A stretch of 50,375 bases of DNA from Paucimonas sp. (lineage in GTDB: Bacteria > Pseudomonadota > Gammaproteobacteria > Pseudomonadales > Pseudomonadaceae), in NCBI GenBank assembly GCA_031253995.1, contig JAIRVG010000081.1, forward strand, positions 1 to 50,375, written 5' to 3'. Every line of letters begins with the position of its first letter. The first letter of the stretch is position 1. A program made the position numbers and the translations under genes. The notes below the pieces were generated by a model that saw only the letters and a program-made list of their open reading frames with translations, ran no database searches and was not told the origin of the DNA. Positions 7,916 to 15,737 of this stretch are shown one piece after another.

Positions 7916-8338
7916 ATGCAACCGAACAAAGCCTGCGCCGTGGTGCTCGACGACGCTGGCCGCCTGCTGTTGTTCCGTCACCCTCGCGGTGACGTGCAAC
8001 TGGTCAAGGGCACCATCGAGGCCAACGAGTCCCCTGCCCGCGCCGTGCTGCGCGAACTCAAGGAAGAATCCGGGATCACCCCGGCCAGGGTGCTGCGCGA
8101 CCTTGGCTGCTGGAAGGCCGGGTATCGCGGCCAGGTCTGGTCGTTCCATCTCTGTGCCACCGACCTGGCCCTGCCGGAACAATGGTCGTACCAGACCGAG
8201 GACGACAACGGGCATGTCTTCGCCTTCTTCTGGGCGCCCCTCGATGACCTGCCTTTCGACGAATGCCATCCGCTGTTCCAGCGTGCGCTGCGCGAGGTGC
8301 TGGACAGGCTGCAGAACGCAAGCCCTGGCGTCGGATAA
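7916..8338 (+). CDS. Nudix hydrolase
   Basis: The 140-residue protein contains a perfect Nudix box from Gly32 to Ile54 (G-x5-E-x7-RELKEESGI), the Mg2+-binding signature for hydrolysis of nucleoside diphosphate-X substrates. The N-terminus MQPNKACAVVLDDAGRLLLFRHP is typical of small MutT/Ap4A-hydrolase-like members. The start at 7916 is supported by AAGGA at 7901-7905, ten bases upstream; an in-frame ATG at 7820 would add a non-family extension. The substrate cannot be assigned. The gene appears monocistronic. Confidence 0.92.
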   Translation: MQPNKACAVVLDDAGRLLLFRHPRGDVQLVKGTIEANESPARAVLRELKEESGITPARVLRDLGCWKAGYRGQVWSFHLCATDLALPEQWSYQTEDDNGHVFAFFWAPLDDLPFDECHPLFQRALREVLDRLQNASPGVG

Positions 8339-8394
8339 ACGTTTGCGCAGAGAAACCTTTATAGTCGACCACTTCGCTCGCATGGATGCCTGAC

Positions 8395-8703
8395 ATGAAG
8401 TACCTCGCCCTACCCCTTGCCGCCGCCCTGCTGGCGCTTTCCCAGCCCAGTACCGCCGACCCGGTGGACGAGCAATGGCGCCGCCTGATCAGCAAGGACT
8501 TCAAGGAAGGCTGCGTCACCCGCCTCAAGTCCTATCTGGAAAGCAACGGGCGCAACGGCCGTCGCGGAGCGACCTGGTTCGTCGAATCCTGCGACGGCCG
8601 GTTCGAGTATTCGACCTCCTACCTGCCGGCGCCGCGCCCCAGCGAAGACGCGCCGCTGCTGGTCGCCAAGCGCCTGCGCCAGCTCCCGCCCGTCACCCCG
8701 TAG
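8395..8703 (+). CDS. Small exported protein of unknown function
   Basis: The 102-residue protein has a clear signal peptide (MKYLALPLAAALLALSQPSTA, predicted cleavage before DPVDE). The mature part is about 80 residues with exactly two cysteines (EGCVTR and VESCDGR), suggesting one disulfide in the periplasm. I do not recognise a named family. The start at 8395 is chosen because it begins the signal peptide; the in-frame ATG at 8386 would add three residues. No strong Shine-Dalgarno sequence is visible. Confidence 0.75.
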   Translation: MKYLALPLAAALLALSQPSTADPVDEQWRRLISKDFKEGCVTRLKSYLESNGRNGRRGATWFVESCDGRFEYSTSYLPAPRPSEDAPLLVAKRLRQLPPVTP

Positions 8704-8816
8704 CCCGCTGCCAGCCAACGCCCGGCGCCCCGCTGCCGCCGGGCGAAAGGACAAGACTTCCCGGTGAAAAACCGGATAATGGCCGCCAATTTCGTTTCGC
8801 CCGCTACGGTACCCCC

Positions 8817-11009
8817 ATGGAAATCAAGGTCAACTTTCTCGACAACCTTCGCCTCGAAGCCAAATTCGACGACTTCACGGTGATTGCCGACCAGCCCATC
8901 CGCTACAAGGGTGATGGCTCGGCACCGGGACCGTTCGACTATTTCCTGGCCTCGTCGGCGCTGTGCGCGGCGTACTTCGTCAAGCTGTACTGCCAGACCC
9001 GCGACATCCCCACCGACAATATCCGCCTGTCGCAGAACAACATCGTCGACCCGGAAAACCGCTACAACCAGATCTTCAAGATCCAGGTCGAGCTGCCAGC
9101 GGACATCTCCGAGAAGGACCGCCAGGGCATCCTCCGTTCCATCGACCGCTGCACGGTGAAGAAGGTGGTGCAGACCGGCCCCGAGTTCATCATCGAGGAA
9201 GTGGAAAACCTCGACGCCGATGCCCAGGCCCTGCTCATGCCGGGCCTCGACGGCCAGACCCGCACGCTCATCCCGGGCAAGGACCTGCCGCTGGAAGACA
9301 CCATCGCCAACATGTCGCGGATCCTCGCCGACCTTGGGATGAAGATCGAGATCGCCTCCTGGCGCAACATCGTGCCCAACGTCTGGTCCCTGCATATCCG
9401 TGACGCGCAGTCGCCGCTGTGCTTCACCAACGGCAAGGGTTCGAGCAAGGAAAGCGCGCTGGCCTCGGCCCTGGGCGAGTTCATCGAGCGGCTCAACTGC
9501 AACTTCTTCTACAACGACCAATTCTGGGGCGAGGACATCGCCAACGCCGAGTTCGTCCATTACCCGAACGAGCGCTGGTTCAAGCCGGGGCGCAAGGACG
9601 CCCTGCCGAAGGAGATCCTCGACGAGCATTGCCTGGCCATCTACAACCCGGACGGCGAGCTGCTGGGCTCGCACCTGTACGACACCAACTCGGGCAATAT
9701 CGAGCGTGGCATCTGCTGCCTGCCGTACACCCGCCAGTCCGACGGCGAGACGGTGTACTTCCCGTCCAACCTGGTCGAGAACCTGTACCTGAGCAACGGC
9801 ATGAGCGCCGGCAATACCCTGGTGGAAGCCCAGGTGCAGTGCCTGTCGGAGATCTTCGAGCGCGCGGTGAAGCGGGAAATCCTCGAAGGCGAGCTGGCCC
9901 TGCCGGACGTGCCGCAGGAAGTCCTGGCCAAGTACCCTGGCATCGTCGCCGGCATCCAGGGCCTGGAAGAACAAGGCTTCCCGGTGCTGGTCAAGGACGC
10001 CTCGCTGGGTGGTGAATTCCCGGTGATGTGCGTGACCCTGATGAACCCGCGCACCGGCGGCGTGTTCGCCTCCTTCGGCGCCCACCCCAGCTTCGAGGTG
10101 GCACTGGAGCGCAGCCTTACCGAGCTGCTCCAGGGCCGCAGCTTCGAAGGCCTCAACGACCTGCCGCAGCCGACCTTCGAAAGCCATGCGCTGATGGAGC
10201 CGAACAACTTCGTCGAGCACTTCATCGACTCCAGCGGCGTGGTGTCGTGGCGCTTCTTCAGTGCCAGGTCCGACTTCGAGTTCGTCGAGTGGGACTTCTC
10301 CGGCCAGGGCGAAGACTCCAACGCCGACGAAGCCGCGACCCTGTTCGGCATCCTCGAAGGCATGGGCAAGGAGGTCTACATGGCCACCTACGACCACCTC
10401 GGCGCCGCGGCCTGCCGCATCCTGGTGCCGGGCTACTCGGAAATCTACCCGGTGGACGACCTGATCTGGGACAACACCAACAAGGCCCTGTTCTTCCGCG
10501 AGGACATCCTCAACCTGCATCGTCTCGATGAAGAGGAACTGGAAAGCCTGCTGGAGCGCCTGCTGGAGTCCGAGCTGGACGAGTACACCGAGATCAAGAC
10601 CCTGATCGGCATCGAGTTCGACGACAACACGGTGTGGGGCCAACTGACCGTGCTGGAGCTGAAGATCCTGATCCAGGTGGCGTTGAAGAAGTTCGACGAT
10701 GCCAAGGAACTGGTGGAGATGTTCCTGCAGTACAACGACAACACCGTCGATCGCGGGCTGTTCTACCAGGCGCTGAACGTGGTGCTGGAGGTTGAGCTGG
10801 ACAGCGACCTGGAGATGGCCGACTACGAGGTCAATTTCCGCCGCATGTTCGGTGACGCGCGGATGGACGCGGTGCTGGCCTCGGTCGAAGGCAGCGTGCG
10901 CTTCCATGGCCTGACCCCGACCAGCCTGAAGCTGGAAGGCCTGGACCGGCATCTGCGCTTGATCGAGAGCTACAAGAAGCTGCATGCAGCCAGGGCGGCC
11001 AAGGCCTGA
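8817..11009 (+). CDS. ycaO: OsmC domain / YcaO domain fusion protein
   Basis: The 730-residue protein has an N-terminal OsmC-like domain (about 1-140; YFLASSALCAAYFVKLYC carries the reactive-type cysteines). A YcaO ATP-binding domain follows (about 165-560; FTNGKGSSKESALASALGEFIERL and the SEIFERAVKREI region hold the acidic ATP/Mg ligands). A C-terminal, glutamate-rich helical domain (about 570-730; RLDEEELESLLERLLESELDEY) completes it. E. coli YcaO (586 aa) is linked to ribosomal protein S12 beta-methylthiolation; other YcaO enzymes activate amide backbones. No RiPP precursor-like ORF or partner enzyme is adjacent, which favours a housekeeping role. The start MEIKVNFLDNL begins the OsmC fold; a CCGGT-GAAAA-ACCGG hairpin lies 41 bases upstream. 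Confidence 0.9.
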   Translation: MEIKVNFLDNLRLEAKFDDFTVIADQPIRYKGDGSAPGPFDYFLASSALCAAYFVKLYCQTRDIPTDNIRLSQNNIVDPENRYNQIFKIQVELPADISEKDRQGILRSIDRCTVKKVVQTGPEFIIEEVENLDADAQALLMPGLDGQTRTLIPGKDLPLEDTIANMSRILADLGMKIEIASWRNIVPNVWSLHIRDAQSPLCFTNGKGSSKESALASALGEFIERLNCNFFYNDQFWGEDIANAEFVHYPNERWFKPGRKDALPKEILDEHCLAIYNPDGELLGSHLYDTNSGNIERGICCLPYTRQSDGETVYFPSNLVENLYLSNGMSAGNTLVEAQVQCLSEIFERAVKREILEGELALPDVPQEVLAKYPGIVAGIQGLEEQGFPVLVKDASLGGEFPVMCVTLMNPRTGGVFASFGAHPSFEVALERSLTELLQGRSFEGLNDLPQPTFESHALMEPNNFVEHFIDSSGVVSWRFFSARSDFEFVEWDFSGQGEDSNADEAATLFGILEGMGKEVYMATYDHLGAAACRILVPGYSEIYPVDDLIWDNTNKALFFREDILNLHRLDEEELESLLERLLESELDEYTEIKTLIGIEFDDNTVWGQLTVLELKILIQVALKKFDDAKELVEMFLQYNDNTVDRGLFYQALNVVLEVELDSDLEMADYEVNFRRMFGDARMDAVLASVEGSVRFHGLTPTSLKLEGLDRHLRLIESYKKLHAARAAKA

Positions 11010-11033
11010 TTCTGTAGTGCTCTTCAGGGCCTA

Positions 11034-11058
11034 ATCGCTGGCAAGCCAGCTCCCACAG
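11034..11058 (-). repeat. REP element (same class as 2538-2562)
   Basis: The 25-base sequence starting ATCGCTGGCAAGCCAGC and ending TCCCACAG is the inverted form of the REP at 2538-2562. It sits 24 bases after the ycaO stop. The rest of 11010-11137 has no recognisable gene. Confidence 0.75.
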
Positions 11059-11137
11059 TGAGCGCGTCGACCATGGATTTCCTGGTCAACACAAACCGAC
11101 CGCGTCGCTTCGGATTCATGCAGAGTCCATGGACGGC

Positions 11138-11944
11138 TCAGAATCTTGTGGGAGCGGGCGTTGCCCGCGACAGCGTACCCCCCGCCGAGGCCCCGTATCC
11201 CACCCGCCGCACCCCCGCCAGATGCTGCTCCAACAGATCCAGCAACGACTCCCCACTCTCCAGGTAGGCATCGCCAAAATCCGCCGCCCCCAGCGCACTG
11301 GGATGCACCACCACCTCCAGCACGCCATCCTGCGGCGCCAATCCGTCGCGCAGGTCCACCGGGGTGCACACATGGTCCGCGCATCCTCCGGCCAGTTGAC
11401 GCAGGCGCCGGTTCAGCAATGCCTTGAACACCCGCTTGCCCTTGCCGATGTTGTGGCCGATGTTGCGCGCCAGGCGCACCGGCACCCCCTCCCGCGAAGC
11501 GAAGCGGGCGACGATCTCGCCAATGGGCCAGACATTGTGCACATGCTGGTGCGAGTCCAGGTGGCTGGGCAGCAGACCCAGCCCCAGGCAGTGCTGCCAC
11601 TGCGCGGCCAGCTCCAGCTCCACTGCCTGCCGCGTGCGCCGGCTCAGCCACAGGCGCCTGCGCGACAGGCTGAAGTCGAACTCGCCGGCCTCGTTGCAGA
11701 ACGCCGGTTCCTCCAGGATCGCTTCGCTCAACGGCCGGCCATGGCTGAGATTGAAGTGCAGCCCGACCCGCCCGCGCAGCAGCGGCTGCTGCCGGGCCAG
11801 GGCGCAGGCGTTGCGGAACGCCGGCATGTTGGCCATGGCCGTGGCCGAGCTGATCAGGCCGCTCTGGAAGGCCCGCAGGATCACCGCGTTGGTGGGTTCG
11901 TTAAGGCCGAAATCATCGGCGTTGACTATGACCTGGAGGGACAT
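11138..11944 (-). CDS. ChbG/HpnK (YdjC) family carbohydrate deacetylase, last gene of the exopolysaccharide operon
   Basis: The 268-residue protein starts MSLQVIVNADDFGLN, with the metal-binding Asp10-Asp11 of the family. It continues with VGLHFNLSHGRPLS and SHLDSHQHVHNVWP, whose histidines complete the metal site. Family members remove acetyl groups from N-acetylated sugars or sugar lipids. In this operon it probably trims the repeat unit or its precursor (inference). Its ATG lies 19 bases inside the upstream GNAT gene. The C-terminal dozen residues are encoded by a REP palindrome and are unlikely to be part of the conserved fold. Confidence 0.85.
   Translation of the reverse strand: MSLQVIVNADDFGLNEPTNAVILRAFQSGLISSATAMANMPAFRNACALARQQPLLRGRVGLHFNLSHGRPLSEAILEEPAFCNEAGEFDFSLSRRRLWLSRRTRQAVELELAAQWQHCLGLGLLPSHLDSHQHVHNVWPIGEIVARFASREGVPVRLARNIGHNIGKGKRVFKALLNRRLRQLAGGCADHVCTPVDLRDGLAPQDGVLEVVVHPSALGAADFGDAYLESGESLLDLLEQHLAGVRRVGYGASAGGTLSRATPAPTRF
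11148..11175 (+). repeat. REP element read as the last codons of the ChbG-like gene
   Basis: GTGGGAGCGGGC-GTT-GCCCGCGAC is a Pseudomonas REP of a second class, with stem GCGGGC (11154-11159) and GCCCGC (11163-11168). It lies wholly inside the 3' end of the minus-strand deacetylase gene, encoding most of its terminal LSRATPAPT residues. Confidence 0.7.
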
Positions 11945-13080
11945 TGCGCGGCTCCTGCAAGAGGGGGACGAGGGGAGACCCGGGTCGGGGCCGGGACCTT
12001 GGCCGGTGGCAGCCAGGGGCGCACCCGCCGCCACAGGCGCAAGGCCAGGCCCAGGCACAGGCCGGACAGGCGCCAGCTGTAGAAACCATGGCGCAGATGC
12101 TCGACCTGGCCGGTCATGCGTTCATGCAGCTGATGACTGGAGTTCTCCAGGCTGACCCGCGAGGCGTCGATCCACTGCCACCCTTCGTCCAGCCCCCAGT
12201 CGATCCATTCCTGCAGCAGCACCCGGCCACTGCCCAGTTCGGCATGGGCCGGCAGGAACGCCAGGTTGTAGTCGTAGAGCCGGCCCCGTTCCAGCAGGCC
12301 GAGGCGATAGCTGATGCATTCGCCGTCCAGCTCCAGCACTACCAGGCGCAGGCGGTTCTCGGCGGCAAGGCCGGCCAGGGCCTGGAACATCCAGGCCCGC
12401 GAACGCAGCGTGCTGAAGATGCCGACCCCGTCGTCGCCTTTCCAGCTGGCGTCTTCCACGGCGGCGATGCGCTGCAGCCAGTCGTCGATGTTGTCGGCAT
12501 CCGCCACCACCCGGCGCACCTGGGCACCACAGGCGACGATGCGCTTGCGGGCGCGGCGCAGCTTGTAGCGCGGGTCGCCGCTGACTTCCTGGCGGTCCGC
12601 CGCGCTGAGCCAGTGCACCGGCACGTTGCAGGCGCGCCGGCATTCGTGGGTCGAGCTGCGCCAGCCCCAGTGCCGCAGCCAGGGCTCGCCGGCAGTGACC
12701 TCATTGAGCTGCAGCAGCGCATGAGGCAGGTGCCGGCGGATCTCCCGCAGCACCAGCGGCGCCTCATGCTCGGCCAGGTCGATGAGCAGGCCGACCCGGT
12801 CGCTCAGCGGCCAGCCGAGATGCCGCAGCACCACGAACCCCGGCAATCCGGCCCGCAGCGGCATGCGCAGCAGGGGCAGGCACAGGCACAGGCGCTCGCC
12901 GTCATGGCCGAGCAGCACGTGCAGGCTTTGCCCTGGCCGCAACGCGGCCTCCGCCGCCTGCAGCCAGGCCAGGCCATTGAACGGCGTGCTCTGCGGCAAG
13001 CGCTGGCGCAGCGCCTCGTAGTCGCGCACGGGAAAGGCAGGGGTCGACAGCGAGGTCAACCAGCTCAGGCGCAGCCCCAT
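11926..13080 (-). CDS. CelD/BcsL-type GNAT acyltransferase (FemAB-like), exopolysaccharide operon
   Basis: The 384-residue protein has the double-GNAT layout of the CelD/FemAB-like group. Residues 20-150 include LPQSTPFNGLAWLQAAEAAL, and a C-terminal GNAT domain (about 165-350) contains YKLRRARKRI, SWKGDDGVGIF, LDGECISYRLGLL and YDYNLAFLPAHAELGSGRVL. Proteins of this type occur in many exopolysaccharide clusters, where they are thought to add acyl groups to sugar intermediates in the cytoplasm. The stop of the gene before it is one base upstream (13082 against 13080). It overlaps the next gene by 19 bases. Confidence 0.8.
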   Translation of the reverse strand: MGLRLSWLTSLSTPAFPVRDYEALRQRLPQSTPFNGLAWLQAAEAALRPGQSLHVLLGHDGERLCLCLPLLRMPLRAGLPGFVVLRHLGWPLSDRVGLLIDLAEHEAPLVLREIRRHLPHALLQLNEVTAGEPWLRHWGWRSSTHECRRACNVPVHWLSAADRQEVSGDPRYKLRRARKRIVACGAQVRRVVADADNIDDWLQRIAAVEDASWKGDDGVGIFSTLRSRAWMFQALAGLAAENRLRLVVLELDGECISYRLGLLERGRLYDYNLAFLPAHAELGSGRVLLQEWIDWGLDEGWQWIDASRVSLENSSHQLHERMTGQVEHLRHGFYSWRLSGLCLGLALRLWRRVRPWLPPAKVPAPTRVSPRPPLAGAAQCPSRS

Positions 13081-13081
13081 G

Positions 13082-13771
13082 TCAGGCAGCCCCCACCGGC
13101 GTCGGCGTCACCGCCGGCTTGCGCAGGGCGGCCAGGCGCGAGCCTTCGTAGCGGCTCTGGCGGAAGAACTTCCAGCGCCCGAACAGGCAGTAGACATGGG
13201 TGATGCGGCCCAGCTCGGTGTAGCCCATGCGCAGGTGCAGCTTGAGCGCCGGGATATTGTGGCTCTCGCACACATCCACCACCTTGTCGCAGCCCCGGGC
13301 GCGCATGGCCTTCCACAGGTCCAGCTGCAGGTCCACCGACAGCGTGGTGCCCCAGTAGGCGCGGGTCAGCTCGCCGCCGAACTCGAAGAACTCGCCCGGC
13401 TTGACCGGGAACCGGCAGCCGTAGAAGTGATGGTCGTGGTAGTCCTTCGGGCAGCCCCAGATGAACGCCACCACGTGGCCTTCGGGGTCGCGGTGGATGA
13501 TTCCGGTGTGACCTTCCCGGACCATCTCGCGCATGACCTCGATGCGATCGCCGAAGTAGCGGGCGAAGGCATGCACGTTGTGCAGGGTGGTCAGTTCGCT
13601 GTGGGTCGGCGGGCTCGGCTTGAGGTTGTGCGGCGGCACGGGGCTGACCAGGTCGCGCTCCATCCAGAGCAGCTCCCAGTGGTAGAACACGTAGTGGCGC
13701 AAGGCGGTGTTCAGGGTCGAGCGCAGTCCTTTGTGCCGGAGGTGGTTTTGCAGCTGGGTCAGTACACGCAT
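13082..13771 (-). CDS. GNAT-fold acyltransferase, exopolysaccharide operon
   Basis: The 229-residue protein shows a C-terminal GNAT-like core: GHVVAFIWGCPKDYHDHHFYGC, then GGELTRAYWGTTLSVDLQLDLWKAMRARGCDKVVDVCESHNIPALKLHLRMGYTELGRI, where the NxPALKLHxxMGY part is the usual end of motif B. Its N-terminal 70 residues are a basic helical segment (LQNHLRHKGLRSTLNTALRHYVFYHWELLW) that may attach to the membrane surface. The substrate is unknown; the position suggests modification of a sugar or lipid-linked intermediate. A 46-bp gap separates it from the gene upstream, the largest in the operon. Confidence 0.75.
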   Translation of the reverse strand: MRVLTQLQNHLRHKGLRSTLNTALRHYVFYHWELLWMERDLVSPVPPHNLKPSPPTHSELTTLHNVHAFARYFGDRIEVMREMVREGHTGIIHRDPEGHVVAFIWGCPKDYHDHHFYGCRFPVKPGEFFEFGGELTRAYWGTTLSVDLQLDLWKAMRARGCDKVVDVCESHNIPALKLHLRMGYTELGRITHVYCLFGRWKFFRQSRYEGSRLAALRKPAVTPTPVGAA

Positions 13772-13817
13772 GATTGCCTCCTGGATCGGGCAAGGCGGGT
13801 GGTCCGGCGCGTCGCGC

Positions 13818-15737
13818 TCACGACGCGCTCCAGCTCAGGGCGAACAGGGTTCGTCCCGGCAACTCGAAGCCGAACTGCCCGCCGCGACAGGCCAGGTCGG
13901 CCTTGCGTGGCTGGAGGTCGGGTCCAAAGAAGGTCAATTCGGTTTGCACCGGGCATTGCCCGGCACCGGCATCGAAGCGCACCTGCTGGCGCCGTTCGCT
14001 CTTGTTCACCCCCAGCAGGCTGCGCCGGGGGCCGCGGGCCATGGCCAGGGCGTCGACTTCGAAGGCGTCGTTGTCCAGCTGCACGACTTCGTCCAGCCAG
14101 TGCTGCTGGATGAACTGCTGGGCCAGGCCCACCGGCTTGAGCACGAATTCCCGCGGGCCGAGCACCTGCAGCAGGCCCTTGGGGTATTCCGGCTCGTCGG
14201 CGGCCTGGAACCAGTTGAGCATGTCCAGCATGCCGTCGGCGCTGGCGTTGATGGCCACCGAGGCCCACCACAGGGCGCCGTCGAAGCCGTTCTGTTCATA
14301 CAGGCTGAGGCTGGAGCCGCTGGACAGGTTGGTCTGGTCCAGCAGCAGCGCCTTGCGTGGCCGTCCGCGTTCGTTCAGGCCCACCAGCGCCGCGGCCTGG
14401 CGCACCTGGTCGCGGTAGACCCGGGTCGCCAGCAGGTCGCGGACCATCCATTCGTGCCAGGCCAGGGCATCGACCCGCGGACCGAATTCGTCCAGCAGGC
14501 GTTTGGCCCAGTCCAGCCCGCGGCGCTCGCTGCTGTGTTCGGCCAGCGGGCCGTTGACCAGCCGCGAGCTGGCCGGCAGGGCGATGCGCACCCCGGCCTC
14601 GCGAGCACCGGCGTAGTCCTCCACCTGTTGCAGGCGTTGGGCGAAGAAGGCGCGGAAGTCGTCGTAGCGGGCGTAGTTGAGGTTCGGCTCGTCGGCGAAG
14701 GCGATGTAGTGCCGGCCCGCGCCGCCCAGGGCCACGCTGGCCGCCAGCCAGGCATCGAGGCCCTGGCGGCTGGTGCTGTCGTCGCTGAGGTCGGCGCGGC
14801 GGCCGGTGGCGGCGAGCAGGGTGATGTCGTCGCTGATGCCGAAGCGTTGCCGGTACAGGCGGCGGAAGGCGTTCTCGTAGTCGGGCTGGCGCGCCAGCAC
14901 ATCGACGAAGCTGTAGAACCCCGCCGCCTGCGGCCGCAGGGCATCGAGCACGGCGTGGCTGGCCGGTGGCGGCAGCAGGTAGGGCAGGTTGAGGCCGAGT
15001 TTGGCGCTGGGGCCGAGGTGTCTTGCACCGAGGCGCAGGGCGACCTGGCCAGGTTGCTCCTGCAAGGGTTGCAGGTCCTCGACCCGGCGGGCGAACAGGT
15101 TGGCCGTGCCGTCCAGCCAGAAGGCCGCCTTGCCCCGGCCTTGCAGTTCCAGGCGCCAGACCTGTGCCTTGGGGCTGACCGGCAGGGTCACTTGTTCGTG
15201 TTGCCAGTAGGCCGGTTGCTGCACCAGGGACAGGCTCAGTTGCTTGCCGTCGTCCAGGCGCACCGCGCGCAGGCCACTGACGCCGCCGTGGTACTTGCCG
15301 GCGAGCACCGCTTCCTCGCCGGCGCCGACACGGAAATAGAAGACGCTGTCGGCGTCCACCTGCAGGCTGAAATGCACCCGTGCCGGGGCGAATTGCGCCT
15401 GGGTGCCGTCGCCGAAGGCCGGGCGGTAGCGGCGGAAGCTGTAGCCGGGAATTTCCAGGCGATAGCTGCCGTGGCCGCTGGACAACGGCCATTGCTGCTG
15501 GCCGCGGACTTCCCCGGCGGTGATATCGCGGCGCGCGGCGAGCCGGCCCTGGCCGTCCAGGAGGAACACCTGCTCCGGATTGGCCTGCGCCTGCCAGGCG
15601 CCGACCCAGTCCAGGCGCAGGGTGTCGCTGCGGCTCGGGGTCAGGTACAGGGCGCCATCGCGGATATCCGGCCAGCGCTGCTCGCCGGCACTGGCCAGGC
15701 CACTGAGCAACAGCAGGACAGGCAGCAGGGCCTTCAT
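13818..15737 (-). CDS. Secreted GH39-like (clan GH-A type) glycosidase-like protein, exopolysaccharide operon
   Basis: The 639-residue protein has a signal peptide (1-17, ending LASAG). A beta-rich N-terminal part follows (about 20-240, likely carbohydrate-binding), then a TIM-barrel-like half (about 245-560) and a short beta C-terminus. FADEPNLNY (347-355; Glu350) resembles the acid/base strand NEPN of GH39/GH-A enzymes, such as the exopolysaccharide hydrolase PslG. LAWHEWM (425-431) and LLLDQTNLSS (464-473) are candidate later barrel strands; the usual nucleophile Glu is not evident there. It may cut or edit the polymer in the periplasm. It overlaps the flippase gene by 4 bases. Confidence 0.65.
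   Translation of the reverse strand: MKALLPVLLLLSGLASAGEQRWPDIRDGALYLTPSRSDTLRLDWVGAWQAQANPEQVFLLDGQGRLAARRDITAGEVRGQQQWPLSSGHGSYRLEIPGYSFRRYRPAFGDGTQAQFAPARVHFSLQVDADSVFYFRVGAGEEAVLAGKYHGGVSGLRAVRLDDGKQLSLSLVQQPAYWQHEQVTLPVSPKAQVWRLELQGRGKAAFWLDGTANLFARRVEDLQPLQEQPGQVALRLGARHLGPSAKLGLNLPYLLPPPASHAVLDALRPQAAGFYSFVDVLARQPDYENAFRRLYRQRFGISDDITLLAATGRRADLSDDSTSRQGLDAWLAASVALGGAGRHYIAFADEPNLNYARYDDFRAFFAQRLQQVEDYAGAREAGVRIALPASSRLVNGPLAEHSSERRGLDWAKRLLDEFGPRVDALAWHEWMVRDLLATRVYRDQVRQAAALVGLNERGRPRKALLLDQTNLSSGSSLSLYEQNGFDGALWWASVAINASADGMLDMLNWFQAADEPEYPKGLLQVLGPREFVLKPVGLAQQFIQQHWLDEVVQLDNDAFEVDALAMARGPRRSLLGVNKSERRQQVRFDAGAGQCPVQTELTFFGPDLQPRKADLACRGGQFGFELPGRTLFALSWSAS

Noticed and set aside
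8705..8816. GC-rich hairpin CCCGGCG/CGCCGGG as a terminator before ycaO
   Set aside because: No T tract, and a GC-rich stem of this size is expected often at this base composition.
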